NCBI RefSeq assembly: GCF_017255185.1
Contig: NZ_JAFKCZ010000017.1
Coordinates: 1-64,000 of the forward strand
Source: Parahaliea mediterranea
GTDB taxonomy: Bacteria; Pseudomonadota; Gammaproteobacteria; Pseudomonadales; Halieaceae
Length of the DNA stretch: 64,000 nucleotides
Reading direction: 5' to 3'
The translations under genes were made by a program, and so were the position numbers. Numbering within the stretch: the first letter of the stretch is position 1; each line of letters begins with the position of its first letter. The notes below the pieces were generated by a model that had not been told where the DNA came from, did not search any database, and was given only the letters and a program-made list of their open reading frames with translations. This document shows positions 1 to 8,804 of the stretch, piece after piece.

Positions 1-6
1 AGAAAC

Positions 7-130
7 AAGTCCGTATGGACTTACGTCGATAATCTGAAGATGGCACAACTTGGGCCAGCCTTCTAAGAAGGCTGGCTTCACAGCCCCCTTATAGGGGGCT
101 AAAAGCAAGTCTGCGTTCTTAGAACGCAGA
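7..130. repeat. Cluster of four different perfect palindromes
   Basis: Four perfect inverted repeats with unrelated sequences lie within 124 bp. 7-22 has arms AAGTCC/GGACTT around GTAT. 54-76 has arms GCCAGCCTTCT/AGAAGGCTGGC around one A. 82-100 has arms AGCCCCCT/AGGGGGCT around TAT. 110-130 has arms TCTGCGTTCT/AGAACGCAGA around one T. No gene is visible here. The tandem REP-like array follows directly, and the GAAGCCAGCC part of the second palindrome recurs in that array's spacers, so the two are probably one composite element. Only the last could act as a terminator for a gene entering from the left, and none carries a T-run. Confidence 0.85.
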
Positions 131-135
131 TGTTT

Positions 136-277
136 ACTCGGCCAACCCCGAAGCCAGCCCCTCCCTATAGGGCCGAATTCATCCGGCCAACCCCGAAGCC
201 AGCCCCTCCCTGTAGGGCCGAATTCATTCGGCCAATCCCGCGAAGCCAGCGCCCCGTAGGGCCGAATTCATTCGGCC
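136..277. repeat. Tandem REP-like array with core GGGCCGAATTCATTCGGCC
   Basis: Three copies of a palindromic core (168-188, 213-233, 257-277) recur at 45 and 44 bp. They are separated by spacers that share AACCCCGAAGCCAGC or a close variant, and a half-copy (ACTCGGCC) starts the array. The first core has CATCCGG where the others have CATTCGG. Two more cores sit in opposite orientations at 63638-63702, so this is a dispersed family. It resembles extragenic palindromic elements; no RAYT transposase is in the window. Confidence 0.85.
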
Positions 278-762
278 CGATCGGTCGCCTCGAAGCGGTT
301 GGCCTCGACGTTCTTGACCACGCGATCGGCGTCAAACACCAGGCCGTTCATCGCGATGTAGACGCCCTGCGCCTTGCTCTGCACGGCGCCAATGGCGCAG
401 CCGATGTTGAATACCGCGTCGCTCTCGGCGAACGCCGCCGGCTGCAGCGCGCCGGTGAGCACGATACGCTTTCCGGGAATGCCGGCCAGCGCCCGGGCAG
501 TGGCCACCATGCCGTCGGTGCCGTGGGTGATCAGCACGCAGTCCTCGCTGCAACTCTCGGCGAGTTCGCGGATCTTCGCCCGGTCGGCATCCGTCATGTC
601 GAGGCTGTCCTTGCGCATCGCCGACTCCACGCTGAACTCGAATCCGGCGCCCAGGCGGGTTAGCAGCTCGCCGATTACCGGATCGCCCACCTGGTAGTCG
701 CTCTTGGCGTCGAAGTAGATTTTGTCGATGGTGCCGCCGGTGGTGATGATGTGGAGTTTCAT
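268..762 (-). CDS. Short (single-domain) asparaginase family protein
   Basis: The protein has 164 residues and corresponds to only the N-terminal, catalytic half of an L-asparaginase of about 330 residues. The first threonine motif TTGGTI is at residues 7-12, the second motif THGTDG at 79-84, and the MNG...K segment that carries the active-site lysine ends at K150. Enzymes of this family hydrolyse asparagine to aspartate and ammonia. A short version is found as a stand-alone gene in several gammaproteobacteria, so this is probably a natural form and not a truncation, although its activity is uncertain. The last residues AE and the TGA stop lie inside a REP-like core (257-277). An ATG start with a GGACTCC leader places it 36 bp downstream of pap on the same strand. 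Confidence 0.8.
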   Translation of the reverse strand: MKLHIITTGGTIDKIYFDAKSDYQVGDPVIGELLTRLGAGFEFSVESAMRKDSLDMTDADRAKIRELAESCSEDCVLITHGTDGMVATARALAGIPGKRIVLTGALQPAAFAESDAVFNIGCAIGAVQSKAQGVYIAMNGLVFDADRVVKNVEANRFEATDRAE

Positions 763-798
763 GGAGTCCTTGTCCGCAGTTGCTGGGAAAGCGCCGCA

Positions 799-2283
799 TT
801 ATAGCGCCGCATCGAGGGCCTTGCAGAGTGTTTTCAGGATCTGGATCCGGGCGTGGCGCTTGTCGTTGCCGGCCACCAGGGTCCAGGGTGCGTGGCGGGT
901 GCTGGTGTGGGCGACCATGTCCTCCACCGCGCGCTCGTAGTCGTGCCATTTATCGCGGTTGCGCCAGTCCTCGGGAGTGATCTTGTACTGCTTGTGCGGC
1001 GTCTGCTCGCGCTCGTGGAAGCGCCGCAACTGTTCTTCGGGGGTGATATGGATCCAGAACTTGGCCAATACCACGCCGTGCTCCACCAGTTGCTCCTCGA
1101 ACAGGTTGATCTCGTTGTAGGCCCGCTGCCACTCCCCGGGGCTGGCCAGTTCCTCCACCCGCTCCACCAGCACCCGGCCGTACCAGGAGCGATCGAACAG
1201 GGTGGCGCGGCCATCGCGCTCGATATTGCGCCAGAAGCGCCACAGGTAGTGGTGGGCGCGCTCTTCGTCGGTGGGGGCTGCGTATTGCACCAGGTGGTAC
1301 AGCCGGGGGTCGATGGCGCCGGTGACGCGGCGGATCGCCGAACCCTTGCCCGCGGCGTCCCAGCCCTCGAATACGGCGATGAAGGAGCGCCGCTCGCGGT
1401 GCGCCCGCCAGCTAAGGTCCTGCAGTCGCGCCTGGTACTTGTTCAGCTTCTTGCGGTACTTGTCCTTCGACAGGCTGGCCGTGCAGTCGACAGTGTCCAG
1501 TACCCGCGGCTGCCGCGCGTCGGCCGGTACCGGTGTGGGGTCGACGGTGCCACTGCTGCGACGATCCACCCCGGGCCGCTGCAGGTGGTCGCGCATGGCT
1601 TGCAACAGCGCTTCGCCGGCGGCGACTTCCCGGTAGTTGCGATCCTCCGCCTCCAGCAGGTGCCAGGGCGCGCCGCCGGTGTCGGTCTGCAGGATGATGT
1701 CCTGGGCCACCTGCAGGACCTTGGGATAGGCTTTCCACCACAGCTTGTCGTCGGCGCCGACCCGGGGGTTCTGTTGCTTCTGGGGCGCCTCCTCGGTCAG
1801 CTGCTGGCGCTGGGTCTCGCGGCCGACGTGCAGCCACAGCTTGACGATGCGGTAGCCGTCGTCAATGAGCATGCGCTCGAAATCGTTTACCTGCTTGAGA
1901 TAGTGGGCGCGCCACTCGCTGTCGGGTTGTTTGTCGAGGGCGGTGCGCAGTGCCCGGGTGTACCAGGAGCCCAGGAATACGCCGATCTCGCCGCGCGGCG
2001 GCAGCTTGCGCCAGAAGCGCCAGAAGTAGGGCCGCGACTCCTCCTCGTCGGAGTGCATCCACAGGGCGTTGGTCTCGATGCCCCGCGGGTCCATCCACAC
2101 ATTGAGCCGGTGCACCAGGCGCCCCTTGCCGGCGCCGTCGACACCGGCCACCACCACGATGACCGGCAGGTCGCGAGCGGCCAGTTCGAACTGGGTTTTC
2201 AGCAGCTGCTGGCGCAGGGGGGCCCCGCGCCGCTCGAACTCTTTGTCGCTCAGGAACTTGCCGGTCTCAAGGGCTTCAAACAT
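799..2283 (-). CDS. pap: Polyphosphate:AMP phosphotransferase (PPK2 family, class II)
   Basis: The enzyme transfers phosphate from polyphosphate to AMP to make ADP in the cytoplasm. The 494 residues form two tandem PPK2 domains, each with a Walker A loop: GVDGAGKG at 47-54 and GWDAAGKG at 307-314. Both domains have the lid-region signature Y-(F/L)-WRFWR, and DRSWYGR follows in the C-terminal copy, where GSWYTR stands in the N-terminal one. The tandem arrangement and the length match the Pseudomonas Pap type (about 496 residues); in class II enzymes the C-terminal half usually carries the activity. It is transcribed divergently from tamA and upstream of the short asparaginase. Confidence 0.93.
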   Translation of the reverse strand: MFEALETGKFLSDKEFERRGAPLRQQLLKTQFELAARDLPVIVVVAGVDGAGKGRLVHRLNVWMDPRGIETNALWMHSDEEESRPYFWRFWRKLPPRGEIGVFLGSWYTRALRTALDKQPDSEWRAHYLKQVNDFERMLIDDGYRIVKLWLHVGRETQRQQLTEEAPQKQQNPRVGADDKLWWKAYPKVLQVAQDIILQTDTGGAPWHLLEAEDRNYREVAAGEALLQAMRDHLQRPGVDRRSSGTVDPTPVPADARQPRVLDTVDCTASLSKDKYRKKLNKYQARLQDLSWRAHRERRSFIAVFEGWDAAGKGSAIRRVTGAIDPRLYHLVQYAAPTDEERAHHYLWRFWRNIERDGRATLFDRSWYGRVLVERVEELASPGEWQRAYNEINLFEEQLVEHGVVLAKFWIHITPEEQLRRFHEREQTPHKQYKITPEDWRNRDKWHDYERAVEDMVAHTSTRHAPWTLVAGNDKRHARIQILKTLCKALDAAL

Positions 2284-2321
2284 CGGTAGACTCTGCTTAC
2301 ATGGGCCTGTGTCCAGGCCTT

Positions 2322-2359
2322 ACTATAGCGTATGCCCGTCGCGGGCAACTGGCTATAAT
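2322..2359. promoter_or_regulatory. Overlapping divergent promoters for pap and tamA
   Basis: On the plus strand a perfect TATAAT is at 2354-2359, about 100 bp before tamA, with no good -35 hexamer. On the minus strand TATAGT (2322-2327) with TTGCCC 15 bp upstream faces pap. The two boxes are arms of a larger imperfect palindrome (TATAGC...GCTATA) with an inner TGCCCG-TCG-CGGGCA stem, so one protein or DNA structure could affect both genes. No transcript data support this. Confidence 0.45.
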
Positions 2360-2462
2360 CCGGTGCCGACAACAGGGAGTGCCTCCGCTTGGTTTTTCGC
2401 ACGCATGACAACCCGCCGCTGGCCGGCACCGCAGGGGACGTGGCAAGTAGCGGTCCGCGACA

Positions 2463-4268
2463 TTGAAGTTGACCTCGATGCTGTTCACATCGATGAGGGG
2501 CGGGCTCGTCCTCTGCGCGTGGCTGGCCCTGTCCGCGGGCGCGCTGGGCGCCGAGACCCTGAGCTACCGGCTGACGGGGCTGGACAAGCCCCTGCGTCGC
2601 AACGTCGAGGCCTGGCTGGGTACCGCCCCCCAGAGCGAGGCGGAGCGCGCCAGCTTCCTGGTCGCGGCCCGCGAGCGGGTCGAGGAGGGCCTGCAGGCTC
2701 TGGGCTATTACCACCCCGAGATTGATTTCGAGCTGGATCGGCAGGCCGTGCCCTGGCGCCTGGAAATCCGGGTGGACGCCGGCGAGCCGGTGCGGATCGC
2801 CCGGTTCGACGTACAGGTGATCGGCGAAGCCGCGGACGACCCGGCCTTCGACCAGCTGCTCGAGGGCCTGCCGCTGAAAGCGGGTGACATATTGCACCAC
2901 GGCCAGTACGAGGCGATGAAAACCTCCCTGCTCTCACTGGGGCAGCGCCGCGGCTACTTCGACGCGCGCATTGAAACCGGCCGGGTGGCCGTGGAAGCGG
3001 CGGCGAACCGGGCGGAACTCCAGCTGCACTATAACAGCGGCCAGCGTTACCGCTTTGGGGCGCTGCGTTATGACGAACAGAGCCTGTTCACCGAGCAGCT
3101 GGAAGCCCTCCAGCCCTTCCGTCGGGGCGATCCCTTTCAACTCGCCAGCTTGCAGGAGTTCCAGTCGCAACTGCAACGCACCGGCTATTTCAGCGGCGTG
3201 CTGGTACAGCCGCGCCTGGACGAGGCCGACAACGGCGAGGTGCCCCTCGACCTGGAACTGTTTCCCGCCAAGCGGCACAGCTTCGAGGTGGGAGTTGGCT
3301 ACAGCACCGACACCGAGGAGCGGGTGTCGATGGTGTGGCGCACGCCGCGCATCAATCGCCACGGTCACAGCCAGGAAACCCGGCTGGAGTACTCGGTGAT
3401 CAACCCCAGCGGCAAGGTCACCTACAACATCCCCCTGACCCATCCCCTCGACGACGTGCTGCAGCTGCGCGCGCGGCTGGAGCAGAACGAATTCGGCGAC
3501 CTGGAGAGCGACCAGCAGGAGGTCGGCGTGCGTCGGGAGTTGCGTCGCAACGGCTATGTCTACGGCTTTTCGCTGCGCGCGCTCAACGAGGCCTGGGGGC
3601 CCCAGAGCAGTGTATTGGAAGAGCGCAACCGCCCGGGGTCGCGGGACCGGGAGGACACTTACCTGCTGCCGGGGTTCAGCGTATCGCACAAGTCCCGGCA
3701 GGGCAGCCTGGTCAATCCACGCGCCGGTCTCAGCCAGTATTACCAGGTGGAAGGCGCTAGCGAACAGGCGGGCTCCGACGCCAGCCTGCTGCGCGTCTAC
3801 GCCAAACTGGTGGGGGTGACCAGCATGGCGGAGCGTCACCGTTTCGTGGGCCGTGTCGAAGCCGGCGCGGTGTACATGTCCGGCAGCCAGCGCGACGCGC
3901 TGGCGCCCTCGCTCAACTTTTTCGCCGGCGGTTCCCAGAGCCTGCGCGGGTACGATTACCAGAGCATCGGCCACGAGGTGACCGTGACCCGCCCCAATGG
4001 CGAGTCCCGCACCCTGGTGGTGGGCGGCGACCGCCTGCTGCTGGGCAGCCTGGAATACCAGTACCGCTTCCTCGACAACTGGCGCGGAGCGGTTTTCGTC
4101 GACGCCGGCGACGCATTCGATGACGGCCACTTCAAAGCCAACTACGGCGTGGGGGTGGGCCTGCACTATCTCACCCCGGTGGGCGCGGTGAAACTGGAGG
4201 TCGCCAACAGTGTCAGCGAGGACGACCCCTCCTGGATGCTGCACATCAATATCGGGGCGGAATTTTGA
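2463..4268 (+). CDS. tamA: TamA, outer-membrane Omp85-family assembly factor
   Basis: TamA is the outer-membrane half of the translocation and assembly module, which helps insert some outer-membrane proteins and, with TamB, moves phospholipid across the periplasm. An N-terminal signal peptide ends near GALGA. Three POTRA-like segments fill about residues 30-270. A 16-strand barrel follows, with the family SLRGYDYQSIG lid motif near 490 and a terminal phenylalanine (GAEF), the usual BAM recognition end. The length of 601 fits TamA. The start is uncertain: TTG 2463 gives the longest form, while ATG 2478 or 2493 would still leave a signal peptide, and no strong ribosome site favours one. The stop overlaps the tamB start. 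Confidence 0.92.
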   Translation: MKLTSMLFTSMRGGLVLCAWLALSAGALGAETLSYRLTGLDKPLRRNVEAWLGTAPQSEAERASFLVAARERVEEGLQALGYYHPEIDFELDRQAVPWRLEIRVDAGEPVRIARFDVQVIGEAADDPAFDQLLEGLPLKAGDILHHGQYEAMKTSLLSLGQRRGYFDARIETGRVAVEAAANRAELQLHYNSGQRYRFGALRYDEQSLFTEQLEALQPFRRGDPFQLASLQEFQSQLQRTGYFSGVLVQPRLDEADNGEVPLDLELFPAKRHSFEVGVGYSTDTEERVSMVWRTPRINRHGHSQETRLEYSVINPSGKVTYNIPLTHPLDDVLQLRARLEQNEFGDLESDQQEVGVRRELRRNGYVYGFSLRALNEAWGPQSSVLEERNRPGSRDREDTYLLPGFSVSHKSRQGSLVNPRAGLSQYYQVEGASEQAGSDASLLRVYAKLVGVTSMAERHRFVGRVEAGAVYMSGSQRDALAPSLNFFAGGSQSLRGYDYQSIGHEVTVTRPNGESRTLVVGGDRLLLGSLEYQYRFLDNWRGAVFVDAGDAFDDGHFKANYGVGVGLHYLTPVGAVKLEVANSVSEDDPSWMLHINIGAEF

Positions 4269-7200
4269 GACGGCTGGCCGGTATCGTACTGCTCGCGCTG
4301 CTGGTGTTGCTGGGCCTGCTGGCGACGCTGCCCCTGAGCGAGCGCGGCAGCCGCCTGCTGCTCGACACGGTGGCCCGGCATACGCCGCTGGAGGTCAGCT
4401 ATGGCGGCGGCCGGTTGTTCGGCGCGTTCGAACTCGAGCACCTGTCCATCGCCGCCGGCGACGTCACGGTGGCGCTGCGCGGATTGAGGGCCGACCTCAA
4501 TCCGGCCTGCCTGTGGCGCAGCGAAGTTTGCCTGCGCCGGCTGCAGGTGGACGCCCTGGAGGTCGATGTGCCCGCGGGCGAGGGCGATCCCGATCCCGAT
4601 CCGGGTGGCGTCCAAAACGTGCCCCTGGTGTTTCCGGTACGCGTGCTGGCGCCACAGGTAATGGTGGCGCAAACGGCGGTGCGCTGGGACGGTGGCGGCT
4701 GGACCCAGGGCCCCGCCGCGTTTTCACTGCAAATCACCGAGGGCGGCATCTACATCGGCGGCGGCAGTATCCGCGACGCGCGCCTGGCGCTGGCGTCCAC
4801 GGGCGAAGCGGACCCGGATCCGGCGCCGCTGGCGCTGCCGGAGCTGTGGCTGCCCTTCGAGTTGGCGGTGGACGAGCTGGTGCTGTTGCAAGCCGGCTGG
4901 GACGTGGCCGGTGCCGGCGGCGAGCTGGAGCGGGTTGTCCTCGCCGGGCGCTGGCAGGGCACCCGGCTGGAGCTGCCGCGCCTGCGGCTCGAGGACGGCG
5001 CCTGGGGCGAGGCGACGCTGGAAGGGCAGCTGGAATTCGCCGGGCAGTGGCCACTGGCCGCCGGCCTGCGCTGGGTCCCGGCGGCGGCGCGGGTACCGCC
5101 GGCCCTGGACCTGGGCGCCCTGGCGTTGAGCGCCAGCGGGGACCTGTCGCGCCTGGCACTGGAATTGCGCAGCGACGGCGCGCGGCAGCTGGATCTGCGC
5201 GCCCGGCTGGATACCCTGGATCCGGCGCTACCTTTTTCCGCCGAGGGGCGTGTCGACTGGCCGCGGGCACTGCCCCTGGCGGACCTGGTAACTCTGCCGG
5301 ATGAGGCGCCCCCAGTCACGCTGGAAGCGCCCCTGACCCTCAGCGCCGATGGTACGCTGGACGCGCAGACGCTGCGGGCCGGCCTGTCGGTGACGGGGCT
5401 GGGCTACGAGGCGCTGGCGGTGTCCGTGGACGCCGAGCACCGCGCCGGCACCGTGCAACTCCACCGCCTGGCGCTGCGCGAGGCGGACGGTGGCAGCGCC
5501 CTGTTCGCCAGTGGCGCGGTGGCGCTGGGCCAGGCCACACGGGCCTCGCTGCAGGTATCCAGCCCGGGCCTGGTGTTGCCGGCGTTCAGCGAATATCTGT
5601 TTGGCCAGGTGCGCGGCGAATTGGCGCTGGAAGCGGAGTTCGCGGACGCGCGCTGGGCCGTGGACCTGTCACAGCTGTCCCTGGAGGGCGAGGTCAACGG
5701 CCTGCCCGCCAGCGCCGATGGCGCGCTCGCCCTCGATAGCGCGCGCTATGTCGCCGGCGGTGATCTGCGCTTCGATCTCAATGGCGCCCGCGGCGAAGTA
5801 CGCGGTTTGCCGGGAGGGCAGGGCGCCCGGCTCAGCCTGGATGTTGCCGACCTGGGGCGCTGGCAGCGAGACAGCGGCGGCCAGCTGGCCGTCAATGCGG
5901 AATTCGCCGGCCCGGACGCCGACCTGCGTTTCCAGGGCGAGCTCGAGGATGCCCACTGGCAGGCGTGGCAGTTGCGGGGCGCCACCGTCGAGGGCCGCAT
6001 CGCCCCCGGCGCGCCCGACCGCTTCCAGCTGGGCCTGGTGGCCTCGGGCGCGCGTCACGAGCAATTGCGTTTACAGCACCTGGCCCTGGATCTGGAGGGC
6101 AACGGCGAACACCGCAGTGGGCGCCTGGACATCCGCGGTGATATCACCGGAGAGCTACAGCTCGCCGCGCGGCGCGAGGGCGACGGGTGGCGTGGCAGCC
6201 TGCGCCCGGCGGCGCTGCAAACCCCGCTGGGCGAGTGGGCGTTGGCCGAGGCCGCCGGTTTTGACTGGCGCGGCGACACCCTTTCGGTGGCGGCGCACTG
6301 CTGGCGTTCCGGCGAGCGCAGGCTGTGCCTCGAAGAGGGGGATTTCGGCGCGTCGGGGCGGGTGCGGCTGGCACTGGCGACCGACCTCGGGCTGTTGTCC
6401 ACCTTCGCCGTTGCGGGTGTCGAGCTGGAGGGCGATATGGACGGGGCGCTGCGCGCAACCTGGGACAGCGCCGGCAATCTCCAGCTCGACGGCGAGCTGG
6501 ACACCGGCGCCGGGCTCATCCGCCAGCAACTCGCCGAGGGCCAGGAGGCCACCTGGGGCTGGGACGGCCTGTCCTCGAGTGTCCATTCCACCGACGGCGG
6601 CACCGAGCTGGCGGCGCAGCTGCGGCGCGGGGGGCGCACCGTGGTCGACCTGCTGGCCGTGCTGCCCACGGACCGGGCCGCGCCCCTGGCGGGCCACGCG
6701 ACCGTAGACGACCTGCAGCTGGCGGCCCTGCGTTCCTTCGTGCCGGCCCTGGCGCGACTGGAGGGCACCCTGGCGGGGGAGGTGGAACTGGCGGGAACCG
6801 GCGCTGACCCCCTTGCTCTCGGCAAACTGCGGTGGCGCCAGGGCGCGCTGGCGGTGCACAGCAGCCCCACCGAAATCACCGCGCTCAAGCTCGACCTGGA
6901 TCTGCGCGGCGACGACCTCGCCCTGAGCGGCGACGGCGAGATGGGCGGCGGTCCTATCCAGTTGCGCGGCGAACTGCTGGCGCGGCCGGACTGGGCGCTG
7001 GAGCTGACCCTGCGCGGCCAGCGCAACCACCTGGTGTATCCGCCCAGCGTGGAGGTGGTGGTGACGCCCGATATCCGTGTCGAGGCGGGACCGGACCGGG
7101 TCCACCTGGGCGGCACCATCCGGGTAGAGGAGGGCGAGGTGGCCCAGGCCGAGCTGCCCGCCGGTAGTGTCGACCTGTCCCGCGATGTGGTGCAGGTGGA

Positions 7201-7939
7201 TTATGCCGGCAATGTGATCGAGCAGTCGCAGCCCTTCGACACCAGCATGGATGTGCGGGTGGTCATCAACGACGCGTTCCGCGTGGTCGGCAGCGGTCTC
7301 GACGCGCGGGTCGGCGGCGACCTGCAACTGCAACAGCAGCCGGGGCGGCCGCTGCAGCTGTACGGCAACCTGAATGTGGTCGGCGGCGAGTTCCGCGCCT
7401 ACGGCCAGCACCTGGCGATCAAGCAGGGCAGGGTCTCCTTTGCCGGGGTACCGGAAAATCCCGAGCTCGACCTGCGCGCCCAGCGCGAAATTCCGCTGGA
7501 ACAGGTGACCGCGGGGGTCCGCGTCACCGGTACGCTGGAAGTGCCACAGCTGGAGATCTACACCGATCCGCCGATGTCGCAACCCGAGGCGCTGTCCTAC
7601 CTGGTGCGCGGCCGCGGCCTGGATGCCGGCGGCGACGGCACCGCGATGGCGCTGTCACTGGGCACTGGCATCGTCAACCGCAGCGCGGTGGTGGAGGAAC
7701 TGAACCGGCTGCCGGGGTTGAGCAACGTGGAGTTCGGCGCCGAGACCGTGGAGGACGACACCGCGGCCACGGTCAGCGGTTACCTGGGGGAACGCATCTA
7801 CCTGTCCTACGGGGTGGGCCTGTACGAACCGGTCAATGTGCTCACCGCGCGCCTGTATCTGCAGACGCGCTTGTGGCTCGAGGTGGTGAGCCGGCTGGAG
7901 AGCTCAGTCGATCTCTACTACAGCTTCGACATCGACTGA
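4265..7939 (+). CDS. tamB: TamB, inner-membrane translocation and assembly module protein
   Basis: TamB is a long, periplasm-spanning beta-taco (AsmA-like) protein anchored in the inner membrane and paired with TamA. The N-terminus has one hydrophobic anchor (IVLLALLVLLGLLATLPL). The next 850 or so residues are low-complexity beta-repeat rich in leucine, alanine and glycine. The conserved DUF490 domain occupies the last 350 residues and ends in a beta-rich, barrel-like segment SVDLYYSFDID. Its 1224 residues match the usual 1200-1250. The TTG start (4265) overlaps the tamA TGA by four bases, which implies translational coupling. It converges with the OmpA lipoprotein 10 bp downstream. Confidence 0.93.
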   Translation: MRRLAGIVLLALLVLLGLLATLPLSERGSRLLLDTVARHTPLEVSYGGGRLFGAFELEHLSIAAGDVTVALRGLRADLNPACLWRSEVCLRRLQVDALEVDVPAGEGDPDPDPGGVQNVPLVFPVRVLAPQVMVAQTAVRWDGGGWTQGPAAFSLQITEGGIYIGGGSIRDARLALASTGEADPDPAPLALPELWLPFELAVDELVLLQAGWDVAGAGGELERVVLAGRWQGTRLELPRLRLEDGAWGEATLEGQLEFAGQWPLAAGLRWVPAAARVPPALDLGALALSASGDLSRLALELRSDGARQLDLRARLDTLDPALPFSAEGRVDWPRALPLADLVTLPDEAPPVTLEAPLTLSADGTLDAQTLRAGLSVTGLGYEALAVSVDAEHRAGTVQLHRLALREADGGSALFASGAVALGQATRASLQVSSPGLVLPAFSEYLFGQVRGELALEAEFADARWAVDLSQLSLEGEVNGLPASADGALALDSARYVAGGDLRFDLNGARGEVRGLPGGQGARLSLDVADLGRWQRDSGGQLAVNAEFAGPDADLRFQGELEDAHWQAWQLRGATVEGRIAPGAPDRFQLGLVASGARHEQLRLQHLALDLEGNGEHRSGRLDIRGDITGELQLAARREGDGWRGSLRPAALQTPLGEWALAEAAGFDWRGDTLSVAAHCWRSGERRLCLEEGDFGASGRVRLALATDLGLLSTFAVAGVELEGDMDGALRATWDSAGNLQLDGELDTGAGLIRQQLAEGQEATWGWDGLSSSVHSTDGGTELAAQLRRGGRTVVDLLAVLPTDRAAPLAGHATVDDLQLAALRSFVPALARLEGTLAGEVELAGTGADPLALGKLRWRQGALAVHSSPTEITALKLDLDLRGDDLALSGDGEMGGGPIQLRGELLARPDWALELTLRGQRNHLVYPPSVEVVVTPDIRVEAGPDRVHLGGTIRVEEGEVAQAELPAGSVDLSRDVVQVDYAGNVIEQSQPFDTSMDVRVVINDAFRVVGSGLDARVGGDLQLQQQPGRPLQLYGNLNVVGGEFRAYGQHLAIKQGRVSFAGVPENPELDLRAQREIPLEQVTAGVRVTGTLEVPQLEIYTDPPMSQPEALSYLVRGRGLDAGGDGTAMALSLGTGIVNRSAVVEELNRLPGLSNVEFGAETVEDDTAATVSGYLGERIYLSYGVGLYEPVNVLTARLYLQTRLWLEVVSRLESSVDLYYSFDID

Positions 7940-7944
7940 GCGCG

Positions 7945-7958
7945 TCGGCCTACGCCGA
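7945..7958. terminator. Small hairpin at the tamB / OmpA-lipoprotein junction
   Basis: The arms TCGGC and GCCGA enclose CTAC, and TTT follows on the plus strand. The loop contains the stop codon of the minus-strand OmpA gene. A 5-bp stem is weak for an intrinsic terminator, but its position between two convergent genes separated by 10 bp makes the role plausible. Confidence 0.35.
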
Positions 7959-8597
7959 TTTGGGCAGGATGTAGAGCTCCACCCGACGGTTCTGGGAGCG
8001 CCCCGCGGTGCTGGCGTTGTCGGCGATTGGCTGGTCCGGCCCCAGGCCCTCGACCATCATGCGCGAACGGTCCACGCCGCGGGTGGCCAGGTAGTCGGCG
8101 ACGCTGCCGGCGCGCTGCTTCGACAGGGTCTGGTTGTAGCTGCGGCTGCCAGTGCTGTCGGTGTGGCCCGAGACCCGCAGGGTGGTGTCGGCGTACTTGG
8201 CCAGCACCTCGCCGACGGAGTTCAGGACCGGGTAGAAGCTGGAGCGCAGGTTGTAGGCGTCGGTCTCGAAGGTGATGTTGCCGGGCATCACCAGGCGCAG
8301 GTTGTCGCCCTCGCGCACCACTTGCACGCCGGTGCCCTGCAGTTGCTCGCGCAGTTTGGCTTCCTGCACGTCCATGTAGGCGCCCACGCCGGCACCGACG
8401 ATGCCGCAGCCCAGGGCCGCGTTGCGGGCCCGCTTGCCGGACTCGATGGCGCCCACCAGGGCGCACACGGCGGCGGCGCCGCCGCCGTAGGTGGCGGCCT
8501 TGCTGGCCTGGCGCTCGCCGGTATAGGGGTTGGTGGTACAGGCGCTGAGGGCCAGTATGCCGGCGGCGGCCAGCGCGGTGTTACGTATCATTCCCAT
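7950..8597 (-). CDS. OmpA-family lipoprotein (YiaD-like)
   Basis: This 215-residue protein is probably an outer-membrane lipoprotein that binds peptidoglycan. The lipobox LSAC gives a lipidated Cys20. A glycine- and alanine-rich segment (about 38-75) resembles a glycine zipper. The OmpA C-terminal domain fills about 100-212 and includes the signature GHTDSTGSRSYN and the NRRVEL end that contact diaminopimelate. This is the architecture of YiaD and similar proteins. The start is ATG 8597; the second ATG (residue 3) would also work. It converges with tamB and has a 207-bp upstream gap shared with the divergent gene at 8805. Confidence 0.88.
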   Translation of the reverse strand: MGMIRNTALAAAGILALSACTTNPYTGERQASKAATYGGGAAAVCALVGAIESGKRARNAALGCGIVGAGVGAYMDVQEAKLREQLQGTGVQVVREGDNLRLVMPGNITFETDAYNLRSSFYPVLNSVGEVLAKYADTTLRVSGHTDSTGSRSYNQTLSKQRAGSVADYLATRGVDRSRMMVEGLGPDQPIADNASTAGRSQNRRVELYILPKSA

Positions 8598-8804
8598 GGG
8601 TCTTGTTCCTTGTACTGATATGAAGGCGGCGGGCTTGCTTGAATCGGCAGGCGCGGCCCCGTCGCACCCGTTATGACCGGGCTGGCTGTTTGGACCGTCG
8701 CGGCCGGTATCCGTTCACCCCGCGGCCGCGGGCAATAAGGTAGCGTCCCGGGCGCCATTTTTGTAGTTTAATCATGTCTGGTAACCGCGATATACAGGAA
8801 AAGC
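8598..8804. other. Intergenic region between divergent OmpA lipoprotein and hydrolase genes
   Basis: The 207 bp hold no coding sequence. An AT-rich stretch (8754-8800) includes TTGTAG and TTTAAT, but no correctly spaced -35/-10 pair convinced me. An AGGA ribosome site precedes the ATG at 8805. Confidence 0.5.

Noticed and set aside
136-277. CRISPR array
   Set aside because: Only three units, repeats are palindromic, and spacers are almost identical to each other.
130-663. Open frame with PTPKPAPP...AEFIRP repeats on the plus strand
   Set aside because: It is a reading through the REP-like array and then antisense to the asparaginase gene; the repeats come from DNA palindromes.
853-2289. 478-codon plus-strand frame opposite pap
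   Set aside because: The opposite strand holds a clear two-domain PPK2 protein. Long antisense frames are normal in GC-rich DNA.
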